Positions 41,301 to 51,400 of a stretch of 64,000 nucleotides of DNA are shown piece by piece. Source of the stretch: a virus; the IMG/VR virus record IMGVR_UViG_3300032086_004532, positions 1 through 64,000 of that record. The stretch is one strand, 5' to 3'. Every line of letters begins with the position of its first letter. Positions within the stretch are counted from its first letter, which is position 1. Below the pieces are notes generated by a model. It made no database searches. It was not told the origin of the DNA and worked only from the letters and a program-made list of their open reading frames with translations. Position numbers and translations under genes: made by a program.

Positions 41301-43179
41301 GCGAGGAAAGAGTGGCCTCTCCAGACTCGGACAAAGTGACTGTCGGGATCGCCAAACGGGATGAGATCTCAAGCAGGTCTTCGTCATCGATAGTACCGGT
41401 ATGGAATCCGGTGTCTGTCCTTCCAAGCGGAATCTCTTCGGTCCCAAAGTCGAAGGCAATCTCGTTTCTTTGCGCCCCAAGCACCTGTGCGGAGAACTTC
41501 GCTGCGATCTCCAGGTCTGTCCGCATCACCTCAAACTCGAGCAGGTCTCCGGCAGAGACCCCGTATGCCTCGAAGTCTTCGATCTCGTGACTCCGGAGAG
41601 TAGGGCAAACCCTCCACTTGATGCCCTCTCTCCCAGAAGGAGCGGTCTTTCCCTGTAGGGTAACGGCCCACAGGTCTCCTCGACCGCCCTCGTCCTCTGG
41701 GGAGAGCCCAGTCAGCTCCTCAACTGCCGCAATCTTGTGCCCGACTCCGTCAAGCACCATCATTCGGTCGCGAATGCCGAGATGGAGATTGATAGAGTAT
41801 GAAATTTCCTCTGGATAGACTGTGCCCTCAATGGCGTTCGCGACTACAACCCCAGTGAACGAGTCATTGATAGAGGCGATCTCGTACGATCTGTCTGTGC
41901 GCTCTCCGCTGGTGATACGAATTCTCGCGCCCTCTACTGAATCTACGACATGCCGAGATTCCAGCAAGACTTCAAAATTGCTGGTGACTGTCCCTGTGCC
42001 GACAAGCGCGCCGGTATTGAACTCACTGAAGTCAGCATCTGCTTTTGGAATGTAGACAGTATCGGTAAACGCAGTCTGCGGAACCTGAAAACTTGCGCGC
42101 ACTCCCTTGAGCACCTCATACACCATATTTGAACCTGCAATGGTGACAGAAGATTCAAGCTCAATTCGCGTCGAAGACAGCACCTGCTTCACTACATGAA
42201 GTCCAGAGTTTCTTCCGCGGAGAATACGAACCCTGTCTCCGGGCTCTACTCCCAAAGCTACGAAATCCTTAGAAAGGTCGTAGACTTCATCCAGCGCGGA
42301 TGCCGAGGCAACAAGGTTTGTGCCAGAAGTCTTCAGCTCTGGTCCAATCAGAGGCTTCCCTTCTGACAGGATGTAGCCTGTGCGCGCCGCATTGAGTCGG
42401 TTGATCAGGTACGACCCGGCGCTGGTGCCGCTGTACAGGGTCATCGTAGAACCAATAGCGCGGATAGTAGTGGGACCAGAGATGATTACTTCTCTCTTGG
42501 AAATCACTACGGCCGATCCGACGAACGACACCGATCCCGTAAATCCGGAATCCCCACTCTGCATCCCGCCGTAGATCACATCAACCGTGCTGGGGTCGAG
42601 TGTCATTTCCGGGCTGTACTTCATCCACCGAGTCTGGAAAAGCGGCTGCACAGAAGAGATGGACTTGGCTCTATCCACCTGAAATGCGCGCAAAAAGTCT
42701 GAGGCAACAGACTGGCTGATCCCCGACCACACAATCGGAAAGACCTCTCGATCGTTGACCAGGGACCAGAAGTCGGACAGCACATTGAACATGAAAGTGC
42801 CGTCGACATGATTTCTGCGAACCGCAGGAACTACCGCAGGAGAGAAAAAGGCGGCGCACTCCACAGTATCGCTACGAACGCCGTCTGCTACAACATACAG
42901 GGCAACCACATAGGTCCCCGTGACATCCCCCTCAAGCTCGACCGCCTTGTCTGAGGTCTCTGATACAACCAGCGCCGCAGTGCTTCCATCTGGCTTTACT
43001 GTCAGCTCCCAGTAGAGAGTCAGTCCCTCATAAGAGCCATCCACTGTAGATCCCGCGCCGCTAAACAGGATGCGGGTACCGATGACGCCAGTGGACTCTT
43101 CTGGCGTGACTCGAGCAACCGGCTTTGCCCTGAATGCTTCGACTTCAAAGCGAGTAGTCTCGGTTGCGCTACTGCTCAT
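38320..43179 (-). CDS. Giant baseplate/tail protein with repeated beta modules (1619 residues)
   Basis: The N-terminal 110 residues look like a PKD/Ig-type domain (ARVTPEESTGVIGTRILFSGAGS, then strand-rich). The rest contains at least five copies of a module in which a GDRVRIL or GDELEIT strand is followed by SGLHVVKQV or GKFAITAV and then a LEL-type strand. They lie near residues 300, 770 and 1150-1300 and in the C-terminal 300 residues. A YFNILVRPTRI / LYSLSKFKGLG middle region lacks the module. There is no catalytic motif. It sits between the 760-residue lectin-like protein and the small connector genes. A structural role in the baseplate rim is likely from composition and neighbours. Confidence 0.75.
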   Translation of the reverse strand: MSSSATETTRFEVEAFRAKPVARVTPEESTGVIGTRILFSGAGSTVDGSYEGLTLYWELTVKPDGSTAALVVSETSDKAVELEGDVTGTYVVALYVVADGVRSDTVECAAFFSPAVVPAVRRNHVDGTFMFNVLSDFWSLVNDREVFPIVWSGISQSVASDFLRAFQVDRAKSISSVQPLFQTRWMKYSPEMTLDPSTVDVIYGGMQSGDSGFTGSVSFVGSAVVISKREVIISGPTTIRAIGSTMTLYSGTSAGSYLINRLNAARTGYILSEGKPLIGPELKTSGTNLVASASALDEVYDLSKDFVALGVEPGDRVRILRGRNSGLHVVKQVLSSTRIELESSVTIAGSNMVYEVLKGVRASFQVPQTAFTDTVYIPKADADFSEFNTGALVGTGTVTSNFEVLLESRHVVDSVEGARIRITSGERTDRSYEIASINDSFTGVVVANAIEGTVYPEEISYSINLHLGIRDRMMVLDGVGHKIAAVEELTGLSPEDEGGRGDLWAVTLQGKTAPSGREGIKWRVCPTLRSHEIEDFEAYGVSAGDLLEFEVMRTDLEIAAKFSAQVLGAQRNEIAFDFGTEEIPLGRTDTGFHTGTIDDEDLLEISSRLAIPTVTLSESGEATLSSHALDIYSLLHSSEFKNDHRNLPLDPTTSIRVPEYFNILVRPTRIIRNSRVAIDPEGEMEHEVFSIPALFEYIKPEQVSEADEGYVQSFTDSTTRSISRAPVQMSENNDYALTQTELTGAALSTTSGSSRVLVDDTSLIFRGVRPGDELEITTGLSQGKFAITAVISETEMRISGRVADGKLPVASQTSLEYVIRRRGQGQFIELNRSFTAADPAPASLWAPMVLLDNSKYIEDNFGVLVGMTKARLDEFGTTQLTYRSAIAGLMYSWASGPTLRSSEIGSHIVLDLPVTEKPSEIVTIEPEFSATYGRVIVEELDNEGTGTGLLNVYRYRRSDLYSLSKFKGLGTNPLTGSTFAEGDFLPPFTPLTNSVIITDRLVRPNWWREYSDVPGATELQKYHTWQAEIDVRAVDSRDIPLAADFLSKIRPIYTKPSIVAVLSLLDTVQVEVDFDLEMDMYFKDDPAFSREATAAFDDYNGSGMVLRRADFGSRSTRTLFQGDDLVMTAGSGVVTSARGGFTGTLTTLPRINEKFPDEVEVLGKDLIKEGDKLFVLTGYNRSVFEVSSVDSATQLTVVQVSGETPRAMPIGSIVADTDVKFQIFRDDGPVICSGTSTAVEDFTSVEAVTYSRVVLVDTAASFKSDGAAAGDRLIVTSGTNKGVYLIEDVGVYDTASGAGTGLPELFEDQETKLTLATALPSTDTGTYRIERWALADNPILTSAASSVVGESFVTLTDALLYDIERDDRLYDTDNNDVYEIVGVVGDKVYIDRAIPGPNPIENIEIHKLVFEDSEEDSDTRLERLMGYDTVELDIYVPLTAVDASGSVFVSGNTATLSSASSAAVGDLLVLDPTWTDPDSDGYPNPVDGKSVDPATDSETTSLSHGVYIISGVSGADVTIESSFPSAETLTGGTFTRDADFYISGTTVTTTQENPDTIGVRPGDFFEFEYDGSLWEILILSIDAVNSTFELAEDPSVSPAAFFTGRIFRRETPAKGKVEV

Positions 43180-45458
43180 GGGTCTGTGTCCACAAAGTCG
43201 ATGAAGGTATTGGCCTTAGTGCCGTAGATCTTCGACTCAAGTGTCTCACGGCTGGCCCCGAGGGTCACAGCGTAGTCATAGCCGGAACCCAGACAGACCG
43301 CCGCCATGCGGAGATCGACATCCATTCTATTGTACTTCGTCCCGAAAGACAGCGTAGGAATGGAGCCGATGGCTACTGTCAGTCCAGACAGGAGGTCGTC
43401 TACGTCCGCCTTTGAGGCGACGCTGACATCTTCCCAGGGGATGTCGATGCTGGGCTCAGACTCAAAATCGATGAAGAGGCGAAGTCCTTTGCCGGGCTGG
43501 TACGAGAGCAGGTAGTAGTGCTCGGTGGTTGGATCGATTGAAGTAGAGATCAACTGACCAGTTTCGGATGTGGGATTCAGGACCTCTTTGTAGTCCTGCG
43601 CGTCTTGACTGACGAAGGCGAAGGTCTCTGAACCGTCTTCACTTGTTACGAACTGAAGCTGAATGTATCCAGTTGCAGTCGAACTGATTCCCAGCAGTGC
43701 CGGTGACGGAATGCGGACTGCGTTTACCTGATCAAACTGGTCTGTGATGTCTCCAATCTTTGCGCGGAAAAGAACTGAGATCCCGCTGATGCCCTCAGAG
43801 TACTTTTGGGAGGCATAGGACAGGGAGTAAAACCCGTACTGGTCTGTGCCTGTTGGGCGCAGCTGCAAGACTTTGGAAACCACTGTGGCCGGCGCAGTAC
43901 CGTTGTACACCCACGAGCTAAAGTCTCCTTCATGCGCAATCGCTGCTTCGGGCATAAAGAAGAAGTTTTCTACGGTAAAGTACCCCTCATAGGAGTAGGT
44001 AGACCCGTCTTGGTCCAAGAAACCAAGATCGAGCCGAGGAGACCCCGTATCCGTCAGCGCAGTCAGGGCAGTAGACCGAAATGAGAAGTCTGTCTCCGCA
44101 AGCAAAGACTCTGCGGCCGTGCAGAACAGCTCCGATGACTTGAGATAGGTCAAGATTTTTGGAGCCGTAGCACCCCAATCAAACTCCACGGTCTCATAGT
44201 TGCTTGGGAGCTCCAGATTTCCAGTTCCAGTTCCCCCTGCATCATCGTAAAAGCCGAACTGCTTTGTTCCGTCGTCAAGAAATCTAAGCCGGTACTGGTG
44301 GCTGCCATTTCCGACACTAAATCCGACTCCTGTATTCCAGGAGGCCGCATGGACAGATTGCTGTGGTCGGCCCCATAGAAACATCAACCAAGAGTCATTG
44401 GCACAGCGAGGCTCCTCTGAGCGCACCACGGAGTTCTGGCTGCCAGCACTCTGAAAGATCAAAGACTCAGAGGTATCCAAGTAGGTAAATAAGTTTCTGC
44501 GCATCCGGCTTACATCTGCGCGCGTAGCTGCGTGGAGTAGCCCAGTTGCCTCCGCAGTCCCCGCTTGTCCGAAGACAACTCCGCCTCCGGAAACGAGAGC
44601 TTCGCCATGGCCCTCGAGGATCATTTTGTAGATCTCAAGCTCGCCCGCACGATTTTGGTCAATGCCAATGAATGCCGAGACCACGTCTCCGGCTCCAGGC
44701 TCAATGAATCCGAGCCGCGTAGATGCAAGGAACTTGCTCAAAGACGAGATGTTGACTTCGTAGGCTCTTTCTTCGTCACCGGTAGACTCGTCAGTCAGCA
44801 GAACATACGCCTTGCCTGTGTGTCCTGACGCGTCGAATACGATTCGGATGGAGTGCGTAGGCTGGTCCCAGTCGTGGTCAAATCTGACTGTTGTGCGGGT
44901 GCCAGAGGAGTCCTCTGCTGGGCCCCCAATCTCCAGGTACTTGTTGGCACCGTCATCGCAGCAAAAGATGAAGATGCCAGTATTGCTGGCCCAATGCGCC
45001 ATTCCCAGCATTACACCGTTGTACTCGCTGTTGGTCTGGTACTCGGTCGCGGGCCCTGTGCCTGGAAGTACAGGGACAGAGAATCGGAACTCTGCCCCAC
45101 AAGTGCGGGATGGGGTAGATGCCGCCCTACAAAACATCGTATTTGAGGACTTGGTTCCTGGAGCGGTCAGGACCAGAACATCATCCCCTACAGTCATAGA
45201 GGACGTGTCCAGAACCAGAGTAGCCCGGTCGGCTGTGGCTGTATCAGGAACCCCATCTCGAAAGATGTCGAACAGAAACGGAGCTTGTAGGGGGAGCTCT
45301 TGCGCTTCGTAGACGACACTCGAAAATGTAGCCAGAGCAACTACCGAGCTTCGATCCACTCGATTGTCTGAGTCCCTGACTCCGAAGTAAATCGGCTGAG
45401 TCGGGGAAAACTCCTCACCCTCCGAAGGAGTGAGGTTGACCTCGACGGGATCAGCCAT
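43176..45458 (-). CDS. Lectin-like (jelly-roll) tail protein
   Basis: A 760-residue beta protein. It appears to have an N-terminal all-beta domain (about 1-95) and then three stretches resembling concanavalin/LamG jelly rolls: each has an aromatic strand and a YLEIGG, QYRLRFLDDG or YIQLQF type centre followed by a SIRIVFD or LLSYQPGKGLRLFID type strand. The last ends with SFGTKYNRMDVDLRMAAVCLG. Such domains bind glycans or stabilise fibres in phage tails. The gene overlaps the J-like gene by 8 bases and the 1619-residue gene by 4. Carbohydrate binding is inference from the fold-like pattern only. Confidence 0.65.
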   Translation of the reverse strand: MADPVEVNLTPSEGEEFSPTQPIYFGVRDSDNRVDRSSVVALATFSSVVYEAQELPLQAPFLFDIFRDGVPDTATADRATLVLDTSSMTVGDDVLVLTAPGTKSSNTMFCRAASTPSRTCGAEFRFSVPVLPGTGPATEYQTNSEYNGVMLGMAHWASNTGIFIFCCDDGANKYLEIGGPAEDSSGTRTTVRFDHDWDQPTHSIRIVFDASGHTGKAYVLLTDESTGDEERAYEVNISSLSKFLASTRLGFIEPGAGDVVSAFIGIDQNRAGELEIYKMILEGHGEALVSGGGVVFGQAGTAEATGLLHAATRADVSRMRRNLFTYLDTSESLIFQSAGSQNSVVRSEEPRCANDSWLMFLWGRPQQSVHAASWNTGVGFSVGNGSHQYRLRFLDDGTKQFGFYDDAGGTGTGNLELPSNYETVEFDWGATAPKILTYLKSSELFCTAAESLLAETDFSFRSTALTALTDTGSPRLDLGFLDQDGSTYSYEGYFTVENFFFMPEAAIAHEGDFSSWVYNGTAPATVVSKVLQLRPTGTDQYGFYSLSYASQKYSEGISGISVLFRAKIGDITDQFDQVNAVRIPSPALLGISSTATGYIQLQFVTSEDGSETFAFVSQDAQDYKEVLNPTSETGQLISTSIDPTTEHYYLLSYQPGKGLRLFIDFESEPSIDIPWEDVSVASKADVDDLLSGLTVAIGSIPTLSFGTKYNRMDVDLRMAAVCLGSGYDYAVTLGASRETLESKIYGTKANTFIDFVDTDP

Positions 45459-48400
45459 TGTTCACTTCCGAGGAAACAAGGATTCTCTCTTGCCCGATTC
45501 CTGCGGTGTCCGTTGTGACCGGAGTACCGGGGATGTAGAAGGTCGTACGGTGACTGCCGTTGAAGTCGTTCTCTACATTCCCGATTCTATCAGTAGAACG
45601 AGTCAGTACGCGCCTACGATCGAGGTCATGGGTCACGATCTGCAGGATGATCGGATGCCGGTAAGAGCCGACGTTGTTGGAGTGCAGGAACTTCTCCAGC
45701 TCAGACACATCCAGCACATCTTCAGGCTCCAGCCCATTGATGTAGTTCGCAATCTCCAGCGCCATCTTCGCCCTGTTGCCCCCTGTTGCGGAGATGTCCA
45801 GGTACACGAAGGAGGGCAGGAAGTGACGAGCCAGGGGATCGGCACACAGGATTCTATTGAGGTTCGAGCTCAGTAGTGCCTGTACCCGTCCCACATCCGA
45901 CGAGAACTCGTGAGTGACCAAGAATCCAGCACCATTGAGCGGGATCCGGTTTTCGAGGGTGTCGTCGAGGTCATCCGGCAGGAAAGACGGAGAGAAGTAG
46001 ATCTTGCACTGCTCAGCCGCACTGTAGGAATAGAGCGGGTCTACGACCTGCATGCGGTAGCCATCCGACTCGTATGTCCCGAATACGGGAGTCAGGATGG
46101 TGTCCTTTGGCAGGTTGTAAACCGGTCGGCCTCCGAGAGACTGGGCCCGCAGGTCCATGTAGTACAGACCGTTCTCGGTTCCCTGCGCTTTCATCTCGGT
46201 AGAGGACATGTGGACCACATGGGGACGCACCACCTCGTAGGGCTGCTTGTACCCGCGAATCGGCCCATAGGTCTCAAGGTTGCGCTGCTGCTCATAAGGA
46301 GTCTTGAGCATCCCGCCGTCGTATGCGCAGAGCAAGTATGAAGAGGACCGCTCAGTTGAGGCATGGACATAGACCACTCTCCACTGAGACGGAACACCGC
46401 TGTAAATGCGGATTGGCCGCACTCCAACCAGCTCCGATCCTCCGTCGATTGAGGACTCCTCAACCTCGTCGATAGGGGCCTTGACCACACTCCAGTGGAT
46501 GCCCGTCTCTGTGACCGGGAACGCATCTCGATCAAGGGTAACGGTGGCGCCATCCGAGCTGACAGAGAGGATCTGGTAGCTGCCATCTACACCCGGATAG
46601 TCGGACAGGTACATGGTGAGATACCGGCCAACATCGTCCTGAATGAAAGGAGCGTTCAGGTCCGTAAAGGTATCCGTTTCCTCGATCGATCCTTCATTCC
46701 CCGAGCGGTAGATGTGCCGCGTGGTGATCGGCATCGGAGAGTCAATCGAGATGTAGGTGTCTCCTACTTCGGTGATTCTGTATCCAGAAGCCCCGTCTCC
46801 TTCTTCGATGAATACATAGTCACCCGGACGAACGGTGTCGGTGTCCAAATCCGAAGAAGGAGACAGGAACGAGAACTCGGATGACCCGTAGTTAAGCGAA
46901 GGGATACGAAGGACGGACGACCCCACCTGCATGGTGACGGCAACCACTCGATCCTGCTTTGCTGGAACAGACTCAGAGCCCGTGGTCGCGGTCTCAAGCA
47001 ATCTCCGCTGCTCGTACACATGAAGGAAGTCCGATCCCGCGCGCACTCCTCCTGTCAAGAACGAGGGGAGCAGTGGGTCAGAGGGCAGTACCTTGAATGC
47101 GGTAGCCTCCGCGTAGTGTGCCCCCAAAGCAGAATCTCTTGGAAGCTCATTGGGAAGGGTGCGACCCTCTCTCGTTGCCCCCGGAAACACCTGTTGCGGA
47201 AGCTCTGTGGCAGTTGCCGTAAACAGCAGCTCCTCTGCCCCGGAGGGAACAGACAGCAAGGTCGGAGCGTGCGGATGGTGCATCCGCTCCTGCAGCTCCC
47301 CAGGAGACGAAGTTCCGTAATCTACCGATTCGATTTCAAAAAATCTCTGCAAAGTCGGGGCAACCGCCGAAAGGGATGCCACGCCAACTAGGGGAGCAGC
47401 CAAAGTAGCTGAGTCAAGAGGGGACAGATATCTGACAGCTACGGTTGCGCTTCCTCCAACCGTGATTGCAGTTCCCGGAGGAATAGTCTCTGGTACGAAG
47501 AACTGGACGACATCGTTCCCGCCAGATCCCACACGAACAAACTCAAGCGCGTTGAGTTCGCGGCAAATGACGTGGTGGTCGAGGATTCCGTGTGATGGCG
47601 TGACATACGATGCTGCGGAATAGAGGCTAGTAGCCTCTTCCTTGGTGCCGGGAACCCCTCCCCAAGAGATTGTTGTAGTCCCCGATGTAGACGATCCGGA
47701 CAGTTCCAAGTCTGCGTAGTTTACGCTGTCAAAAGTAGCGGCAGTACTCGAAGCGTTGAGGGTCGCGGTGCTTCCCGTAGTCACCCAGTTTCCGTTTGAG
47801 CTTCCAGTGCTCCTAGCAAACTCAATACTCTGCAGGAAGCCGCTATCGCCTGGAGTAAGCGTCATTGACAGATCAATGCCTGTTGCGGAGTCTACTGCCT
47901 CAAAGCTCAAGCTGAAGTCGAATGTACCAAAAACAGTAGATCCGATTTCCGAAAACTCAAAACTTGGGTAGCTCGTAAGCCCTCCGACAAAACGGTCGAT
48001 CACACACTTTTTGATGAATTCAGTGATCTCTGTGCCGCTTAGGCCTCCCAGTCCAGCGTAGATGGAGGTCGGAGTTGCCTCGCTCAGATCTGCCAGCAGA
48101 AGTGCTGGGGAAGACGCCCATTGAGTGGGATCGTCGATCTGTGGATCCACATGAGTAGTCCCTGTTGGAGGAGCGCCTCCCTCTGCCGTAGCCCCCGCTA
48201 TATCGATTTCCGTAAAGGTGGATGCGGCACTTACTGAAGATGGGGCCGATACCGCAGTTCCATTAATCGTCACGGCATCCGCAGTATTAAGCGTAGCATC
48301 CACGAGAAGAGTGACCACGCCGTCTGCCGTAGAATAAATGACGCCGCGAATTGTCGCGTTTGTGGACCCTTGGGTAACGGTATCCCCGATTGAGGGATTG

Positions 48401-51400
48401 CCGATGGTTCCGACACTTCCCGCAAATGTGGCTGACCCCAAAAGAACTGTGACTGTAGCCCTAAACTCCGTCTGTGTGCGGTCGAGGCTGTCTACGGCGT
48501 ACGCGGCGCTTCCGAGATTGAGATACGCTTCGTAAAATGGAATCCCGTCGTCGGTAAATCCAAGGTGGCGGAAGCCATCTTCTGCGTCCCCCGCGACAGC
48601 CGAGAGGTAAGTTCCCTCTCCCTGCACCACAGAAGTTAGAGTTACGGTCACCGAGGGAATCGGAAGTCCGCCGAAGGCGCTGATTCTGGAGGTTTGCACT
48701 CCGGTGACCGTGACCAATACTCGCCCTTCAGAGGTGTCGAGCGCATCCTGTAACAGGGTTTGCAGCTCCTCAATATCGGTCGTCTCCGAGATCTCCGCAG
48801 AGACGGTAGCCGTCAGGGTTTCTCTGGATAGGCCCTTTTCGATAATACATGTAAGAGTTTTTCCAGCTGCGGAAGTAAGTGGGAGCGTCACTACTGCTCC
48901 AGTGATGGACGCAGCCTCAGTTACTTCTTCATTCCACGAGTAACCCAAGCACGCGCTGGGTCCGTAGGCCGTGACTGAGGTGGGCTCCGTGAAGTACAGG
49001 CGGGCAATCTGCTCCGCCGTAGGCGAACCCACAACGTAGTCGTCAAAGAATCCTGCTGTGATCTTCTTGAGCACCGATTCGGGAGACACCACCAGCTCAG
49101 ACGGGACGGTGTAGCCCGCTGAATCCAGCGTCTTAAACAGCCAAGTAAAGGATTCCTGTACGATTTCCCAGGGGTTTACAGTATCCCCTGCAGTAGGGCC
49201 TGTGCTGACGCTTGCAGACACATTGAATGTGGGACCACTCAATGACAGGCCACCAGAAGATGTACTGGCAGGGAAGAAGTCGGACAGCCCCTGGTATGGG
49301 TTGACCGGAAACTCGTTTTTGATCTTTACGATGGCAAATGTGTAGGCCACGCGGTCATCGAGGTAGTCCGGAGTCCCCGACGAGCTGTCTGCGGTGACAA
49401 TGCTGCCGCCATGGTACAGCTTGTAGGTGTAGACCTTGTCGATGACATAGGAGCCCGCGTTTGCGCCATGCGACACAGTCAGGATGTCTCCAGACTTTGC
49501 GCGAGACAGCGCAGCCGGTGTGTTCCGCAGTTCGCCGTTGTTGTAGTCCTCCATCGCACGAACGAAGGTCGTCTCGTCACTAAAGGCGCCCTTCCAGTCG
49601 AACTCTGGAGCAGCAATGAAGGTGTTGTTGCAGTTGTCGAACAACGCCTTCGGAATCAGAATTTCGTACTGCGCGATGATGGAATGCGAAGCATCAATCG
49701 GATCGAGCGTAAATGGAGCGAACAGGTCGAAAAATGACCGGAAGTCGTCACCCAGCCCGAAGTCCTCAGTAAGGGAGGTCAGCCAAGACCTGATCTCTCC
49801 CAAGAAATCTGTCACCTCTGTAGGCAGATTGATGCTGAGATGGTTTTGCAGGGCATGGCCTGAAGTCCCGGAGGCATCTTGAGCCAGCGTAATGACGGCG
49901 ACATAGTCGTCATCTGAAGGCAGGCACTCGTCAGTAATGCAGGTTCCCGGACGACCTGAATACTGCGTGATGGTCTTCATGTCCGCCTGAAGAATCGTTC
50001 CATCAGGGGACCGCAGACCGGAACCGTTGCTGACGGCACCAGTTGCGCTGTCTACATCGTAAGCGACCAGTCGTACATGGGATGTCGGTGCCCAGTTCTG
50101 TCCGGCATCGGGCATCACAAAGCCGTTGAGGCCGCGGTAGGATTCCCGTGCCCCAGAGAAGCTCTCTACCGCCCGTGCCCCGACAGGGAGAGCCGGAGGC
50201 ACGGCGTAGCCAGTAGACTGTCCCTGCGCGTCTTGGACGACCATCCCTTGCGGGGAAACTCGAACCAGCGGCCGGGAAAGGCCGGAGCCTGCCGCAAACA
50301 GCCTGAAACTGGCATTGGCATCTGTAGACGGCATGACTGTATCGAGGATTGGTGCTCTTCCTCGGAGAGCTGCGTCAAACCCGGTGATCTCGTAGACTCC
50401 CACATTTGGGCCGTCCAATACCTCGATAGTCGCCCCCTCTGTCGCCCCGTAGCTGATGAGGTCCACAGAAGTCCGGACAGTGGCAGAGCCGATGACCATG
50501 TCCAGATCATTCGCGGCTTGCCCAGCAAAGGGGTACAGCGGCGCTCTCGGCTCGAAAGCATCAACCACTACCTCATCCACTACTCGGAATCGGTAATCGC
50601 TGCCAAGAACCGTCATCGCAGAATCAAGGACAAGCTCCGGTCCCTGCACATCCATGATCTTGTAGGTGCCCGAATCAGGGCTGTCGATGATCGTCAGGGT
50701 CATGCCCCGAGTCACTCCGTAGTCTGCCCACAGGGTCTGCTCTACCGAGGTGATGGTGCCGATTGCTCCGGAGGACTCACCAATGATTTCCGTGTACTGC
50801 GTCCACTCGTTGTCTCGGGTGTTCCCGACGAGATCGATGTACTGATCGGTGTTATTGACATCGACCGCGATGGCGCCAGTATCCATCTCCTTCGTCGCCG
50901 TGGAGCTGTTGTAGAGACGGATTACCTCTCCCTCGATGAACACAGGGACTGAAGATCGGGAGAAGGTCAGGCGAAGACGGGCATTGACCTTGTTTTCGAG
51001 TGCCCCGTACTCCTTCAGAGTCGCAGGAATCTCATCCTTGCTGATGGTACAGAGCGTCGTACCCTCGAGTACGCTCACTTCACTTGATGCGGAAGAGAGC
51101 ACAGAGCTGGTCGAAGAGCTCTGCGATGGGCGCACGAATACATCGTAGTGGCCGCCGATGTGGACTTGGTCGTCGCGGACCACAATCTCATCAGCATCAT
51201 CTGGGTTGGTAATACCGCCTGGAATTCCGGAGATGCGAATCTCAGCCCGATCATACGCGGAGGCAAACACGGCAGGCAGCAGCCCAGGAATCATGGCTCC
51301 TGGAGGAGCATCCACTTCTGGTGCTTGGTTGAGCCGAAGCAAGTAGATCGTAGGAATGCCCTCAAGGTCTCCAGAGCTTTCGTAGAGTACTTCCTCAACT

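Noticed and set aside
45415-45445. Small inverted repeat (CTCACCCTCC, GGAGTGAG)
   Set aside because: It lies inside the coding sequence of the lectin-like gene, is short and interrupted, and lacks a T-run; likely a coding coincidence.
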